DNA from: JBDTRY01 sp039931435
GTDB lineage: Bacteria; Acidobacteriota; Thermoanaerobaculia; Gp7-AA8
Assembly (NCBI GenBank): GCA_039931435.1
Contig: JBDTRY010000037.1
Coordinates: 1-23,594 of the forward strand
Direction: 5' to 3'
Length of the DNA stretch: 23,594 nt
The translations under genes and the position numbers were made by a program. Of this stretch, positions 1-6,707 are shown piece by piece. Numbering within the stretch: the stretch's first letter is position 1; every line of letters starts with the position of its first letter. The notes beneath the pieces are model-generated. The model was not told the origin of the DNA and searched no databases. It worked only from the letters and a program-made list of their open reading frames with translations.

Positions 1-1064
1 GCCGTGGCGATGATGGTCAGTGATCCCCAGTCCTCGGCCTTGCGCGCTGCACCGAAAAACCGGCGCGGTTTCTCCATCGTCCGGGCATCGATTCCACCGG
101 AGAGAATTTTTCCGCTGCCGCGCTGCTCGTTGTTGTAAGCCCTGGACATGCGCGTGATCGAATCGCAGAGGATGACCACGTCCTTGTTCATTTCCACCAG
201 ACGGCGCGCCCGTTCCAGCACGACCTCGGCGATGGTGATGTGATTCTCCGCGGTCTCATCCGAGCTGGAGGCGATTACTTCCCCCTTCTCCACGGAGCGC
301 CGGAAATCGGTGACCTCCTCCGGGCGCTCGTCCACGAGAAGAACCATGAGGACCACTTCCGGGTGATTCATGTTCAGGCCGTGGGCGATGTCCTTGAGGA
401 GCGTCGTCTTCCCGGCTTTGGGGGGGGCGACCACCAGACAGCGCTGACCTTTGCCGATCGGAGCGAGGAGATCGAGAACGCGGGTGGTGAGACGATCGGG
501 CTCGCTCTCCAGCTTGAACATCTCGTTGGGATCGATGGAGATCAGCTCCGAGAATGGCCGCCGTGACTCACGGTACTCCTCGATGGCCATGCCTTCGATC
601 TGTTCCACGCCCATCAGTTCCAGGCCGTTGTGGCCGCGACGGGCCGAGCCGTCGATTTGCAGGCCGGGCTGAAGATGAAGCTTTTCAATCGTGCTTCGAG
701 GGACGATCGGATCGCCGCTCCGGGCCACGTAATTGTTTGCGGGATCGACGAGAATTCCGGCGCCGTTGGGCTTGACGTAGAGGACGCCGCTGGCCGGAAC
801 CAGTTCGACCGAGCCTTCGGGCATGGGCGTCGATGACGTTCCCGGCGAGGCTGCATCGCCCGGTCCGCGGCCCCGCTTGCGGGCACGGCGCTTTCGCGAG
901 CGCTGCTGACGATTGTCGCTCTGTGGGGAAGCCCCGCCATTGTCAGCAGGGACGGCCGTAGAATTCGGTCCGTTGGTTTGCGGATTCGGGCCGGCGCTCT
1001 GTCCCTGAGGACGGCGTCTTCGGCGCCGGCGCCTACGCGGCGTGCGATCGTCTGATGGTGTCAT
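1..1064 (-). CDS. rho: Transcription termination factor Rho, 5' part (cut by window edge)
   Basis: Rho is a hexameric RNA-dependent ATPase that binds nascent RNA and ends transcription. I translated the minus strand from ATG at 1064; about 354 codons are visible and the C-terminus lies outside the window. The N-terminus is not the classic compact helical domain: it begins MTPSDDRTP, runs into nine consecutive Arg, and has a second basic patch (RQQRSRKRRARKRGRG) near residue 55. A cold-shock-like RNA-binding domain follows, roughly residues 80-160. The ATPase core shows Walker A (VAPPKAGKTT, about residue 212), Walker B (VVILCDSITRMSRAYN, about 296), the Q-loop region SGKILSGGIDA and the R-loop region RRFFGAARKAEDWGSLTIIATA in part. 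An in-frame TGA sits directly before ATG 1064, so no longer start exists. The Shine-Dalgarno sequence at this ATG is poor. Identity is certain; only the regulatory details are open. Confidence 0.97.
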   Translation of the reverse strand, partial: MTPSDDRTPRRRRRRRRRPQGQSAGPNPQTNGPNSTAVPADNGGASPQSDNRQQRSRKRRARKRGRGPGDAASPGTSSTPMPEGSVELVPASGVLYVKPNGAGILVDPANNYVARSGDPIVPRSTIEKLHLQPGLQIDGSARRGHNGLELMGVEQIEGMAIEEYRESRRPFSELISIDPNEMFKLESEPDRLTTRVLDLLAPIGKGQRCLVVAPPKAGKTTLLKDIAHGLNMNHPEVVLMVLLVDERPEEVTDFRRSVEKGEVIASSSDETAENHITIAEVVLERARRLVEMNKDVVILCDSITRMSRAYNNEQRGSGKILSGGIDARTMEKPRRFFGAARKAEDWGSLTIIAT

Positions 1065-1080
1065 TCAACTCACGAGTCAT
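1036..1080 (-). CDS. Possible 15-codon leader peptide overlapping the rho start
   Basis: On the minus strand ATG at 1080 opens a 15-residue frame, MTRELNDTIRRSHAA, ending in TAG inside the rho coding region in a different frame. It has a better ribosome-binding sequence (AAGGA, 10 nt upstream at 1095-1091) than the rho ATG at 1064, 16 nt further on. Ribosomes ending at the leader stop would already have crossed the rho start, so coupling or interference is possible. Rho is autoregulated in enterobacteria and has a leader peptide gene there, but this one shows no recognised similarity to it. It could be chance. Confidence 0.3.
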
Positions 1081-1108
1081 TAATACGTTTTCCTTAATAC
1101 GTTTTTCC
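1080..1108. repeat. Two-copy tandem repeat in the rho leader
   Basis: TTAATACGTTTTCC (1080-1093) is followed directly by TTAATACGTTTTTCC (1094-1108). The copies differ only by one extra T. On the rho-coding strand each copy reads as a purine-rich GGAAAACGTATTAA unit, and the copy nearer rho supplies the AAGGA sequence described for the short leader frame. It lies between the probable rho promoter and the rho start codon, in AT-rich sequence unlike the GC-rich surroundings. Confidence 0.7.
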
Positions 1109-1210
1109 CTTTAAAGAATTGCCGGGATTACTAACGACGTCGCGGCGGAGTCGGTCACTCAACGCCTGGCCGTTAAGCCTTCACAAAGTCGTCGCACGAG
1201 GTGCGCGGGT

Positions 1211-1241
1211 AGTATAGCGGAACAGGCGTGTGCAAATGCAA
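1211..1241 (-). promoter_or_regulatory. Candidate rho promoter
   Basis: On the minus strand a good -10 box, TATACT (1216-1211), lies 19 nt downstream of TTGCAT (1241-1236). The spacer is longer than ideal. Transcription from here would give rho a leader of about 140 nt containing the tandem repeat and the short leader frame. No other convincing -10 box was seen between rho and the divergent kinase gene. Confidence 0.3.
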
Positions 1242-1411
1242 GAGCAAAGATGCACCGTCTTCCACGAGCCTGAACTACGGCAGGAACCAGAAAATGCCCC
1301 GTCGGGTATTTTCGTCGTTGTGACGCCCCGCAGGTTCCAGCTTGGTTTTCTGCGAGATTCCCTTCCCGTCCGTCCAGTTGTTCTCCATCTCTTTTCCCTG
1401 CCTTCGCTCAA

Positions 1412-1440
1412 TTGACGCTCCTCAGCCCATGTGTGACAAT
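1412..1440 (+). promoter_or_regulatory. Candidate promoter of the kinase-TonB gene
   Basis: TTGACG (1412-1417) and GACAAT (1435-1440) are separated by exactly 17 bp, matching sigma-70 spacing, with 5/6 and 4/6 matches to consensus. The predicted transcription start, near 1447, lies about 28 nt before the kinase ATG at 1475. That start has no clear Shine-Dalgarno sequence. Confidence 0.45.
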
Positions 1441-1474
1441 CAATTGAAGTCCAGAGAACACAAGCACATCATCA

Positions 1475-4279
1475 ATGCCGGAAGAAATTCTCGTCGTCGA
1501 GTACGAGCCCCGTTATATAGACAGGGTCAGAAAGGCACTGTCGGAGCAGCCGTTGACTCCGCTTTTTGCCAAAGATGGCGACGAGGCCATCCGGGCCATC
1601 ACCGCCTCCCACCCGCGATTGATCGTCCTCTCCTCGGTCATTCCCAGGATCAGCACCGGTGAATTGATCCGGCAACTCCGCAATCGGATCGGGGATGACA
1701 TGCCCCCGATTCTCGTGACGATCTCCGGTTACAGCGGAAAGACTCCGAAGATCGATGCCGCAAAAATCGGCGCTTCCGACATTCTCCCGAAACCCTATTC
1801 CGAATCCGAATTCACGGCGAAAGTCCGTCAGATCCTGGGGCTGCCCGACAACGAGAAAGTCTCCTACCCGGCCGCTGTTGCCGAGGAGTTCAGCGTCTCG
1901 CCGAATGCAACGCGGCCTGGTCAGCGCGTCCGGCCGGGAATGACCGCGGAGCAGATGCTCAGCGAGTTGATGAGCGAGGACACTCCGCGGCCTGCCACGG
2001 CTACTCACCGGAAAGTGGCCCGCGCCGACCCGGACATCGACAAAATGCTGGCCGATACGCTATCGGGTGTCAGGCTCAACGCCCGTCATAAAACCGAGAG
2101 TGACGGGAAGACAGGGCCCAGGTCCGCCGCGCCCAAAGCGGATCTTGACCGACTTGTGGAGGACACACTATCCGGTCTGGAAGCGAAAATCCGCAAGAGA
2201 GTGGAAGCGGCCGTGGCGGCCACGCGGCAGGAAGATCCGGATGAAGCCGCAGCAACGGAAGTGCACTCCACCGTGCAGTCGGACGCGGACGTTCATGGCG
2301 GAGTGCGGTTCGGGCAATATCTGCTCGTGGAGAAAATCGCCACGGGAGGCATGGCCGAAGTTTGGAAGGCACGGATGCGGGGGGTGGAGGGCTTTCAGAA
2401 GATCGTGGCCATCAAGAAGATTCTTCCCCATCTTTCGGACAACTCCGACTTCGTGGACATGTTCATCGACGAAGCGAAGCTGGCCGCACAACTCAACCAC
2501 GGCAACATCATCCATATTTATGACCTGGGGAAGATTGCCCGCTCGTACTACATCGCCATGGAGTTCGTGGATGGCCACGATCTGAAGACGATTCTGAAGC
2601 GCGCCAGCGAGCGAGAGCTGCCGCTTCCTCCGGAACTGGCCCTGTTCGTGACCTCGAAGATCGCCTCAGCGCTCGACTACGCACATCGCAAGCGGGACTT
2701 CGACGAGAACGAGCTGGAACTGGTGCACCGTGACATCTCCCCGCAGAACGTTCTGATCTCCTATGAGGGAGACATCAAACTCTGCGATTTCGGAATCGCC
2801 AAGGCCGCTTCGAAAGCGTCGCACACGCTCTCCGGCGCGCTCAAAGGCAAGCTGCAGTACATGTCGCCGGAGCAGGCCTGGGGCCGGAAGATCGACCGTC
2901 GCTCGGACATCTTCGCTCTCGGTGCAGTCCTCTTCGAGATGCTCACGGGACGCAAATTGTTCCTGGGCGACAACGAACTTTCCGTCCTGGAACAGGTGCG
3001 CCAGGCCAAGGTCCTCGCACCCTCCAGCATCAACCCCGAGGTGACCAGGGAGATCGACATCATCGTTCAGCGGGCGCTGGAGCGCGAACCCGAGGATCGA
3101 TATCAGACCGCGGGTGAACTAGCCAAGGATCTCGACTCGGTGATCTTCTCGGCTTCTCCCACGCCGACGAGCGCCGACCTTGCCATTTACATGCACCGCC
3201 TCTACGAGAATGTCCGGTCGGAAGCACGGCCGCTGACCGCAGTGCCGGAGCCCGATGAGTATCCGTCCGAGGACGAAGACGCCGAAGAGCTGATCCTCGC
3301 ACCCGTTCCCGTCGAGACTGAAGTTCCTGTGCCGGGAGCCGCCGAGGCCGTTACGCATTCCGGGGTATCTGCCGCAGAGCCGAGTGGTCCAACCTTCGGC
3401 GTTGTCGCGGAGAAGAAACGATCGCCGGTCGTGGCCATTGCCGCCTCGCTCATTCTCGTGACTGCTCTCGCCGCCGGCGGATGGGCCATTTACAGGAAGC
3501 AGACGCCGGCCGGCCCGGCGAACCTGGCTGCTGCAAAAGGTCAGTCGCAGCCCGTTCGGCCCTCTCAGGAGGGGACAACCAATACAGCGGCGCCTTCGCA
3601 ACCTCCGCCGGTCGTTGTTGATCCAGCGGCTGCTGCAGCGTCTGCTCTGAGTCCGGGCACGGTACCTTCCAACGACCAGGCCTCAGCCGATCAGGACGTG
3701 AAGAAGCGTCTCGACGCTGAGCGCCTGCGGCTGGATACGCAGCGCGCCACCCAGGCGGCCGCGACACGAAACAGCCCTGCTCCGGCGGCAGCGGCACCGC
3801 GGATCGACGCCATTCCTGCTCCGGCAACGGAGACGCAGCAGGCGACGCCCCCGGTGATCGAAGCCACGCCCCAACCCACGCCCGCCGTGGTGCCCACTGC
3901 GACCCCCGCCCCTCCACCCGAGGTCCGTGCTACGGCGCAGCCCACGCAGGCAGCGGTCGTTGAACGCCCGGTCCGGGAAGGCGATCTGGTTCCGGCCGGG
4001 ACGCAGGGTCTGGTGCAGCCCGCGCTGATCCATCAGTTCAAGCCGCCTTATCCGCCGCTGGCAAAGATGCAGCGGGTTGAAGGAATCGTGGTGCTCTCGG
4101 CCCTCATATCCGAGACCGGGCGTGTGCTCGAGGTGAAGATTCTCCGGGGAGTGTCTGCAAACGTGGGAATCAATGAAGCCGCTGTCGAAGCGATCCGGCG
4201 TTCCACGTTCTCGCCTGCCACGAAGGACGGCGTGAAAGTGCGAACGTACAAGACGATCACCATACCGTTTAAGTTATAA
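1475..4279 (+). CDS. Pseudoreceiver - Ser/Thr protein kinase - transmembrane - TonB C-terminal domain fusion
   Basis: A 934-residue multidomain signalling protein. Residues 4-122 form a receiver-like fold (ILVVEYEP start, LPKPY with K106), but the usual acidic pair is E9-Y10 and the phosphoacceptor position is S53 (LIVLSS), so it probably cannot be phosphorylated on Asp. Residues 150-270 are a charged linker with a duplicated D-x-D...DTLSG motif. A complete Hanks-type kinase spans about 279-558: Gly loop ATGGMAEVWKA (289-299), K314, E333, HRDISPQN (418-425), DFG (438-440), SPE (464-466). One membrane helix lies at about 651-673 after KKR. A Pro/Ala-rich linker (about 675-845) is followed by a TonB C-terminal domain (about 852-934), with KPPYPPLAKMQ and a GRV-LEVKIL strand. 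The topology puts the kinase in the cytosol and the TonB domain in the periplasm. The domains are clear; substrates and receptor partners are unknown. Confidence 0.93.
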   Translation: MPEEILVVEYEPRYIDRVRKALSEQPLTPLFAKDGDEAIRAITASHPRLIVLSSVIPRISTGELIRQLRNRIGDDMPPILVTISGYSGKTPKIDAAKIGASDILPKPYSESEFTAKVRQILGLPDNEKVSYPAAVAEEFSVSPNATRPGQRVRPGMTAEQMLSELMSEDTPRPATATHRKVARADPDIDKMLADTLSGVRLNARHKTESDGKTGPRSAAPKADLDRLVEDTLSGLEAKIRKRVEAAVAATRQEDPDEAAATEVHSTVQSDADVHGGVRFGQYLLVEKIATGGMAEVWKARMRGVEGFQKIVAIKKILPHLSDNSDFVDMFIDEAKLAAQLNHGNIIHIYDLGKIARSYYIAMEFVDGHDLKTILKRASERELPLPPELALFVTSKIASALDYAHRKRDFDENELELVHRDISPQNVLISYEGDIKLCDFGIAKAASKASHTLSGALKGKLQYMSPEQAWGRKIDRRSDIFALGAVLFEMLTGRKLFLGDNELSVLEQVRQAKVLAPSSINPEVTREIDIIVQRALEREPEDRYQTAGELAKDLDSVIFSASPTPTSADLAIYMHRLYENVRSEARPLTAVPEPDEYPSEDEDAEELILAPVPVETEVPVPGAAEAVTHSGVSAAEPSGPTFGVVAEKKRSPVVAIAASLILVTALAAGGWAIYRKQTPAGPANLAAAKGQSQPVRPSQEGTTNTAAPSQPPPVVVDPAAAAASALSPGTVPSNDQASADQDVKKRLDAERLRLDTQRATQAAATRNSPAPAAAAPRIDAIPAPATETQQATPPVIEATPQPTPAVVPTATPAPPPEVRATAQPTQAAVVERPVREGDLVPAGTQGLVQPALIHQFKPPYPPLAKMQRVEGIVVLSALISETGRVLEVKILRGVSANVGINEAAVEAIRRSTFSPATKDGVKVRTYKTITIPFKL

Positions 4280-4346
4280 TTCGCCTGCCGCAACGCAGCG
4301 CCACTGCCCGGAAGCGGCCCCGGAAAGTATGGAGGGGTGTGTAGAT

Positions 4347-4577
4347 ATGCCGATTCTCACCGAGCAGCAGAAAAAGTTTTACGAATCAACGCTGCAGGTC
4401 ACCAGACAGGAAGTCCAGGACCTCAAAGAGCAGATCGAGCAGGAACTGGCGAAGGTCAAAGACCGCATCGCCGACCTGCAGAATGCAATCAACGCATCGA
4501 AGCAGATGTATGAAGCGGCCTGCAATCGACTCGGGATTCCGAACGACCTCGAGGACGAGGGCGACGACGAAGGCTAG
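4347..4577 (+). CDS. Small acidic-tailed coiled-coil protein, function unknown
   Basis: A 76-residue protein starting MPILTEQQKK. Almost all of residues 4-62 is predicted as one long amphipathic helix with heptad-like spacing (VTRQEVQDLKEQIEQELAKV), followed by a short tail rich in Asp and Glu (LEDEGDDEG). There is no signal peptide or membrane segment. I chose ATG 4347 because GGAGGGG (4331-4337) sits about 10 nt upstream; the upstream in-frame ATG at 4329 overlaps that sequence. It lies 67 bp downstream of the kinase-TonB gene on the same strand, so co-transcription is likely. It may be a small adaptor or oligomerisation partner, but I do not recognise the family. Confidence 0.75.
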   Translation: MPILTEQQKKFYESTLQVTRQEVQDLKEQIEQELAKVKDRIADLQNAINASKQMYEAACNRLGIPNDLEDEGDDEG

Positions 4578-4641
4578 TCGCCGAGTAGCGAATTGGCGGT
4601 CACCGGCTCGCTCTTCAGCTCCGGGCTATCCCGTCCGTCGA

Positions 4642-4808
4642 CTAGTGGCGTGTATTGGACAAATTGGTACCACCTGACTTGGTCTCGACGCCGTGAGCGT
4701 TGTTGCGCCTCCTCAGCATAGGAGCCGCTATGCCTGCGTCGGCGCGCCTAGCTCACGTCGCCGATTCCTGCGTCATCTGGTACCAATTCATCCAATACAC
4801 GCCACTAG
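4642..4808. repeat. 167-bp imperfect palindromic element (MITE- or REP-like)
   Basis: The outer arms are perfectly complementary over 18 bp: CTAGTGGCGTGTATTGGA (4642-4659) against 4791-4808. A second perfect 11-bp block follows: AATTGGTACCA (4662-4672) against 4778-4788. Complementarity continues imperfectly inward (CCGTGAGC-like against GCTCACG-like, GCGCC against GGCGC) to a tip at CATAG-GAGCCG-CTATG (4717-4732). The whole element is symmetric about 4725. It begins and ends in CTAG; no longer target duplication is obvious, and no protein is encoded. It lies directly before the likely btuF start. Confidence 0.85.
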
Positions 4809-4833
4809 ACCGCCGCTCCTGTGGTTTCGATCG

Positions 4834-5718
4834 TTGACTCCCGGCAGGCGGTTCGTCGTCTTCATAGCGCTGGCCGCCACTTTGTCGTCCTGTCGTCGCC
4901 CCGCCGCATCCGCGCTCAGGGATGATCTGGGACGGGAGGTCCGTGTCCCCGCGCCTGTCGCCCGTGTGGTTACGCTGGCACCCAACGTCACCGAGATTGT
5001 GGCCGCCATCGGCTGCTCCAGTCTGCTCGTCGGGACCGACAACTTCTCGAACGTGCCTTCGTCCGTGGCGTCGCTGCCGAAGGTGGGAGGCGTGCAACCG
5101 AGTCCTGAGTTGATTGCCAGGCTCAGTCCTGATCTCGTAGTGGCATCGTCGAGCGGCAGTCCCGGGCTCTCGTCCGTTCTCGCTTCCATGTCCATTCCCA
5201 TGTACTCCGTGCGCACGGACCGCAGTGCCGATGTCTCCCGGGTGATGACGGCTCTGGGGACGTTGATGCGTTGCGGAAAGCCAGAAGCAGCGAAGGTGGA
5301 GTTTGAAAAACAACTTTCCGCACAGCGGCGAAGCAGACCATCGCATCCGCGAGTGCTCTTTGCGGTCTGGCCCGATCCGCTCTACGTCGCGGCGCGGGAA
5401 ACGTTTGTCGATGACCTCTTCGAGCTCACCGGCGCGCAGAACGCAGTTGCGCCGTCGGTGAAGGGCTGGCCGCAGTACTCTCTCGAGGCCGTAATTGCCA
5501 ACCCGCCGGACATTATTCTTTATCCGCGGGCCTCCGGCCGGAAGGACGGGATGGAGGCGATGTTTCGGACGGACAGTCGCTGGAGGGCGTTGCCGGCGGT
5601 TTCCGGGAATCGGTTGTTTGCCGTGGATGAGGATCTTTTCAGCCGCCCCGGACCGAGACTGCCGCGCGCCGCGGCCATCCTCAACGAAATTCTCGATTCC
5701 GTTGAGAAGCGCAAATGA
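4834..5718 (+). CDS. btuF: Cobalamin-type ABC transporter substrate-binding lipoprotein
   Basis: This is the periplasmic or outer-face binding component that delivers vitamin B12 to BtuCD. With TTG 4834 as start the protein is 294 residues and begins MTPGRRFVVFIALAATLSSC, an intact lipoprotein signal with lipobox LSSC and C20. The frame stays open upstream to ATG 4693, but that extension is encoded by the palindromic element and would bury the signal peptide, so I prefer TTG. No clear ribosome-binding site is present. The mature part has the BtuF/FecB-type two-lobe pattern: RVVTLAPNVTEIVAAIG near the N-terminus, SPELIARLSPDLVVAS, and WPQYSLEAVIANPPDIIL (from W212), which resembles the WPQ-S segment of E. 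coli BtuF. The stop overlaps btuC by 4 nt. Haem or siderophore specificity is possible; cobalamin is the best guess. Confidence 0.8.
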   Translation: MTPGRRFVVFIALAATLSSCRRPAASALRDDLGREVRVPAPVARVVTLAPNVTEIVAAIGCSSLLVGTDNFSNVPSSVASLPKVGGVQPSPELIARLSPDLVVASSSGSPGLSSVLASMSIPMYSVRTDRSADVSRVMTALGTLMRCGKPEAAKVEFEKQLSAQRRSRPSHPRVLFAVWPDPLYVAARETFVDDLFELTGAQNAVAPSVKGWPQYSLEAVIANPPDIILYPRASGRKDGMEAMFRTDSRWRALPAVSGNRLFAVDEDLFSRPGPRLPRAAAILNEILDSVEKRK

Positions 5719-6707
5719 GCGCCAGCGCTTCTTCCAATCTACGCCCGAGGTTCGGCGCGATTCTCATCCTCGTAGCGCTGCTCTTCCTGGCCATCATCTT
5801 CGCCGTGACGGTCGGGGCCGCGGACGTCTCCATGGCCACCGCATTTCGCGAGGCAGGAACTGCGCGCTCGATTCTCTTTCAGCTCCGGGTACCTCGCGTG
5901 CTCGTGGCCGCTCTGGTTGGGGCCGTGCTGGCAATCTCCGGAGTTACTTTTCAAACGCTGCTGCGCAATCCGCTGGCCGATCCCTTCATCCTCGGGGTTT
6001 CCGGAGGTGCGGCCTGCGGCGGCGCACTGGCTACGGCGATCGGGCTTGCTTCAATTCCTGGAATCGTTCCGCTGGCTGCATTCGGGGGGGCATGCCTGGC
6101 CATCGCCGCGGTCCTGGCGCTGGGACGGACGCGGCGCGGCACTGACCCGGCGCGGCTTCTGCTGGCCGGTCTGGTCCTGAACGCACTGTTCTCGGCGCTG
6201 ATTCTCCTGGCGCTGTCGTTGACCCGCGGCAACGACCTCACGGCAGCGTTGCGCTGGATGATGGGAACGTTTTTCACGGCCACCTGGCGTGATGTAGCCA
6301 TGCTCTCGGTCACCCTGGCTGCAGCCTTTCTGATTCTCACGGCGGTTGGCGGCGATCTGCGCATGATGGTCTTTGGCGAGGAGGATGCACGATCCCGCGG
6401 AGTAAACACGGAACGTGTCACTCTCCTGTCGTTTCTGGCTGCGTCCATCGCCACGGGTGCCGCCGTTTCCGTCAGTGGGATCATCGGCTTCGTCGGGCTG
6501 CTGGTTCCCCATGCCGTACGGATGATCTGGCGTCGTGACTTCCGATTTCAGCTTCCCCTTAACGCTCTGGCCGGCGCGCTTCTCCTCGTCGTTGCCGATG
6601 CACTCTCGAGAATGGTCATCGCCCCGAGCGAGCTTCCTATCGGAGCGCTGACGGCGCTTCTGGGTGTCCCCTTCTTCCTGCTTCTGTTGCGGAGGCGGTT
6701 GGGATGA
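5715..6707 (+). CDS. btuC: Cobalamin-type ABC transporter permease (FecCD family)
   Basis: A 330-residue inner-membrane permease of the FecCD/BtuC family, whose members have about ten membrane helices and work as homodimers. Hydrophobic segments occur along the whole length, starting at FGAILILVALLFLAIIFAV. Family motifs are present: LRVPRVLVAALVGAVLAISG, LLRNPLADPFILGVSGGAA and GIIGFVGLLVPHAVRMIW, the last being the coupling region with the ATPase. It starts with ATG in an ATGA overlap with the btuF stop and ends in an ATGA overlap with btuD, so the three genes are translationally coupled. Substrate type follows from the neighbouring binding protein rather than from this sequence. Confidence 0.9.
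   Translation: MSASASSNLRPRFGAILILVALLFLAIIFAVTVGAADVSMATAFREAGTARSILFQLRVPRVLVAALVGAVLAISGVTFQTLLRNPLADPFILGVSGGAACGGALATAIGLASIPGIVPLAAFGGACLAIAAVLALGRTRRGTDPARLLLAGLVLNALFSALILLALSLTRGNDLTAALRWMMGTFFTATWRDVAMLSVTLAAAFLILTAVGGDLRMMVFGEEDARSRGVNTERVTLLSFLAASIATGAAVSVSGIIGFVGLLVPHAVRMIWRRDFRFQLPLNALAGALLLVVADALSRMVIAPSELPIGALTALLGVPFFLLLLRRRLG

Larger units (their letters stand above)
1065..1474. other. Divergent intergenic region between rho and the kinase gene
   Basis: This 410-bp spacer separates two divergently transcribed genes. It holds the rho leader with its tandem repeat, a probable rho promoter on the minus strand and a probable kinase promoter on the plus strand. Open frames inside it (for example 1181-1411 minus) lack ribosome-binding sites and recognisable protein features. 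I see no RNA gene or strong terminator hairpin. Confidence 0.6.

Noticed and set aside
1181..1411. A 76-codon minus-strand frame between rho and the kinase gene
   Set aside because: No ribosome-binding site, no recognisable features and an Arg/Ser/Thr-rich composition; it also covers the probable rho promoter.
4290..4320. GCCACTG-containing sequence resembling part of a cobalamin riboswitch, upstream of btuFCD
   Set aside because: The conserved B12 box and the other helices are absent. It also precedes the small coiled-coil gene, and is separated from btuF by a gene and the palindrome.
4693..4833. N-terminal extension of BtuF from ATG 4693
   Set aside because: These 47 codons are encoded largely by the palindromic element, and would place the lipoprotein signal peptide in the middle of the protein. 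A start at TTG 4834 restores a normal signal.
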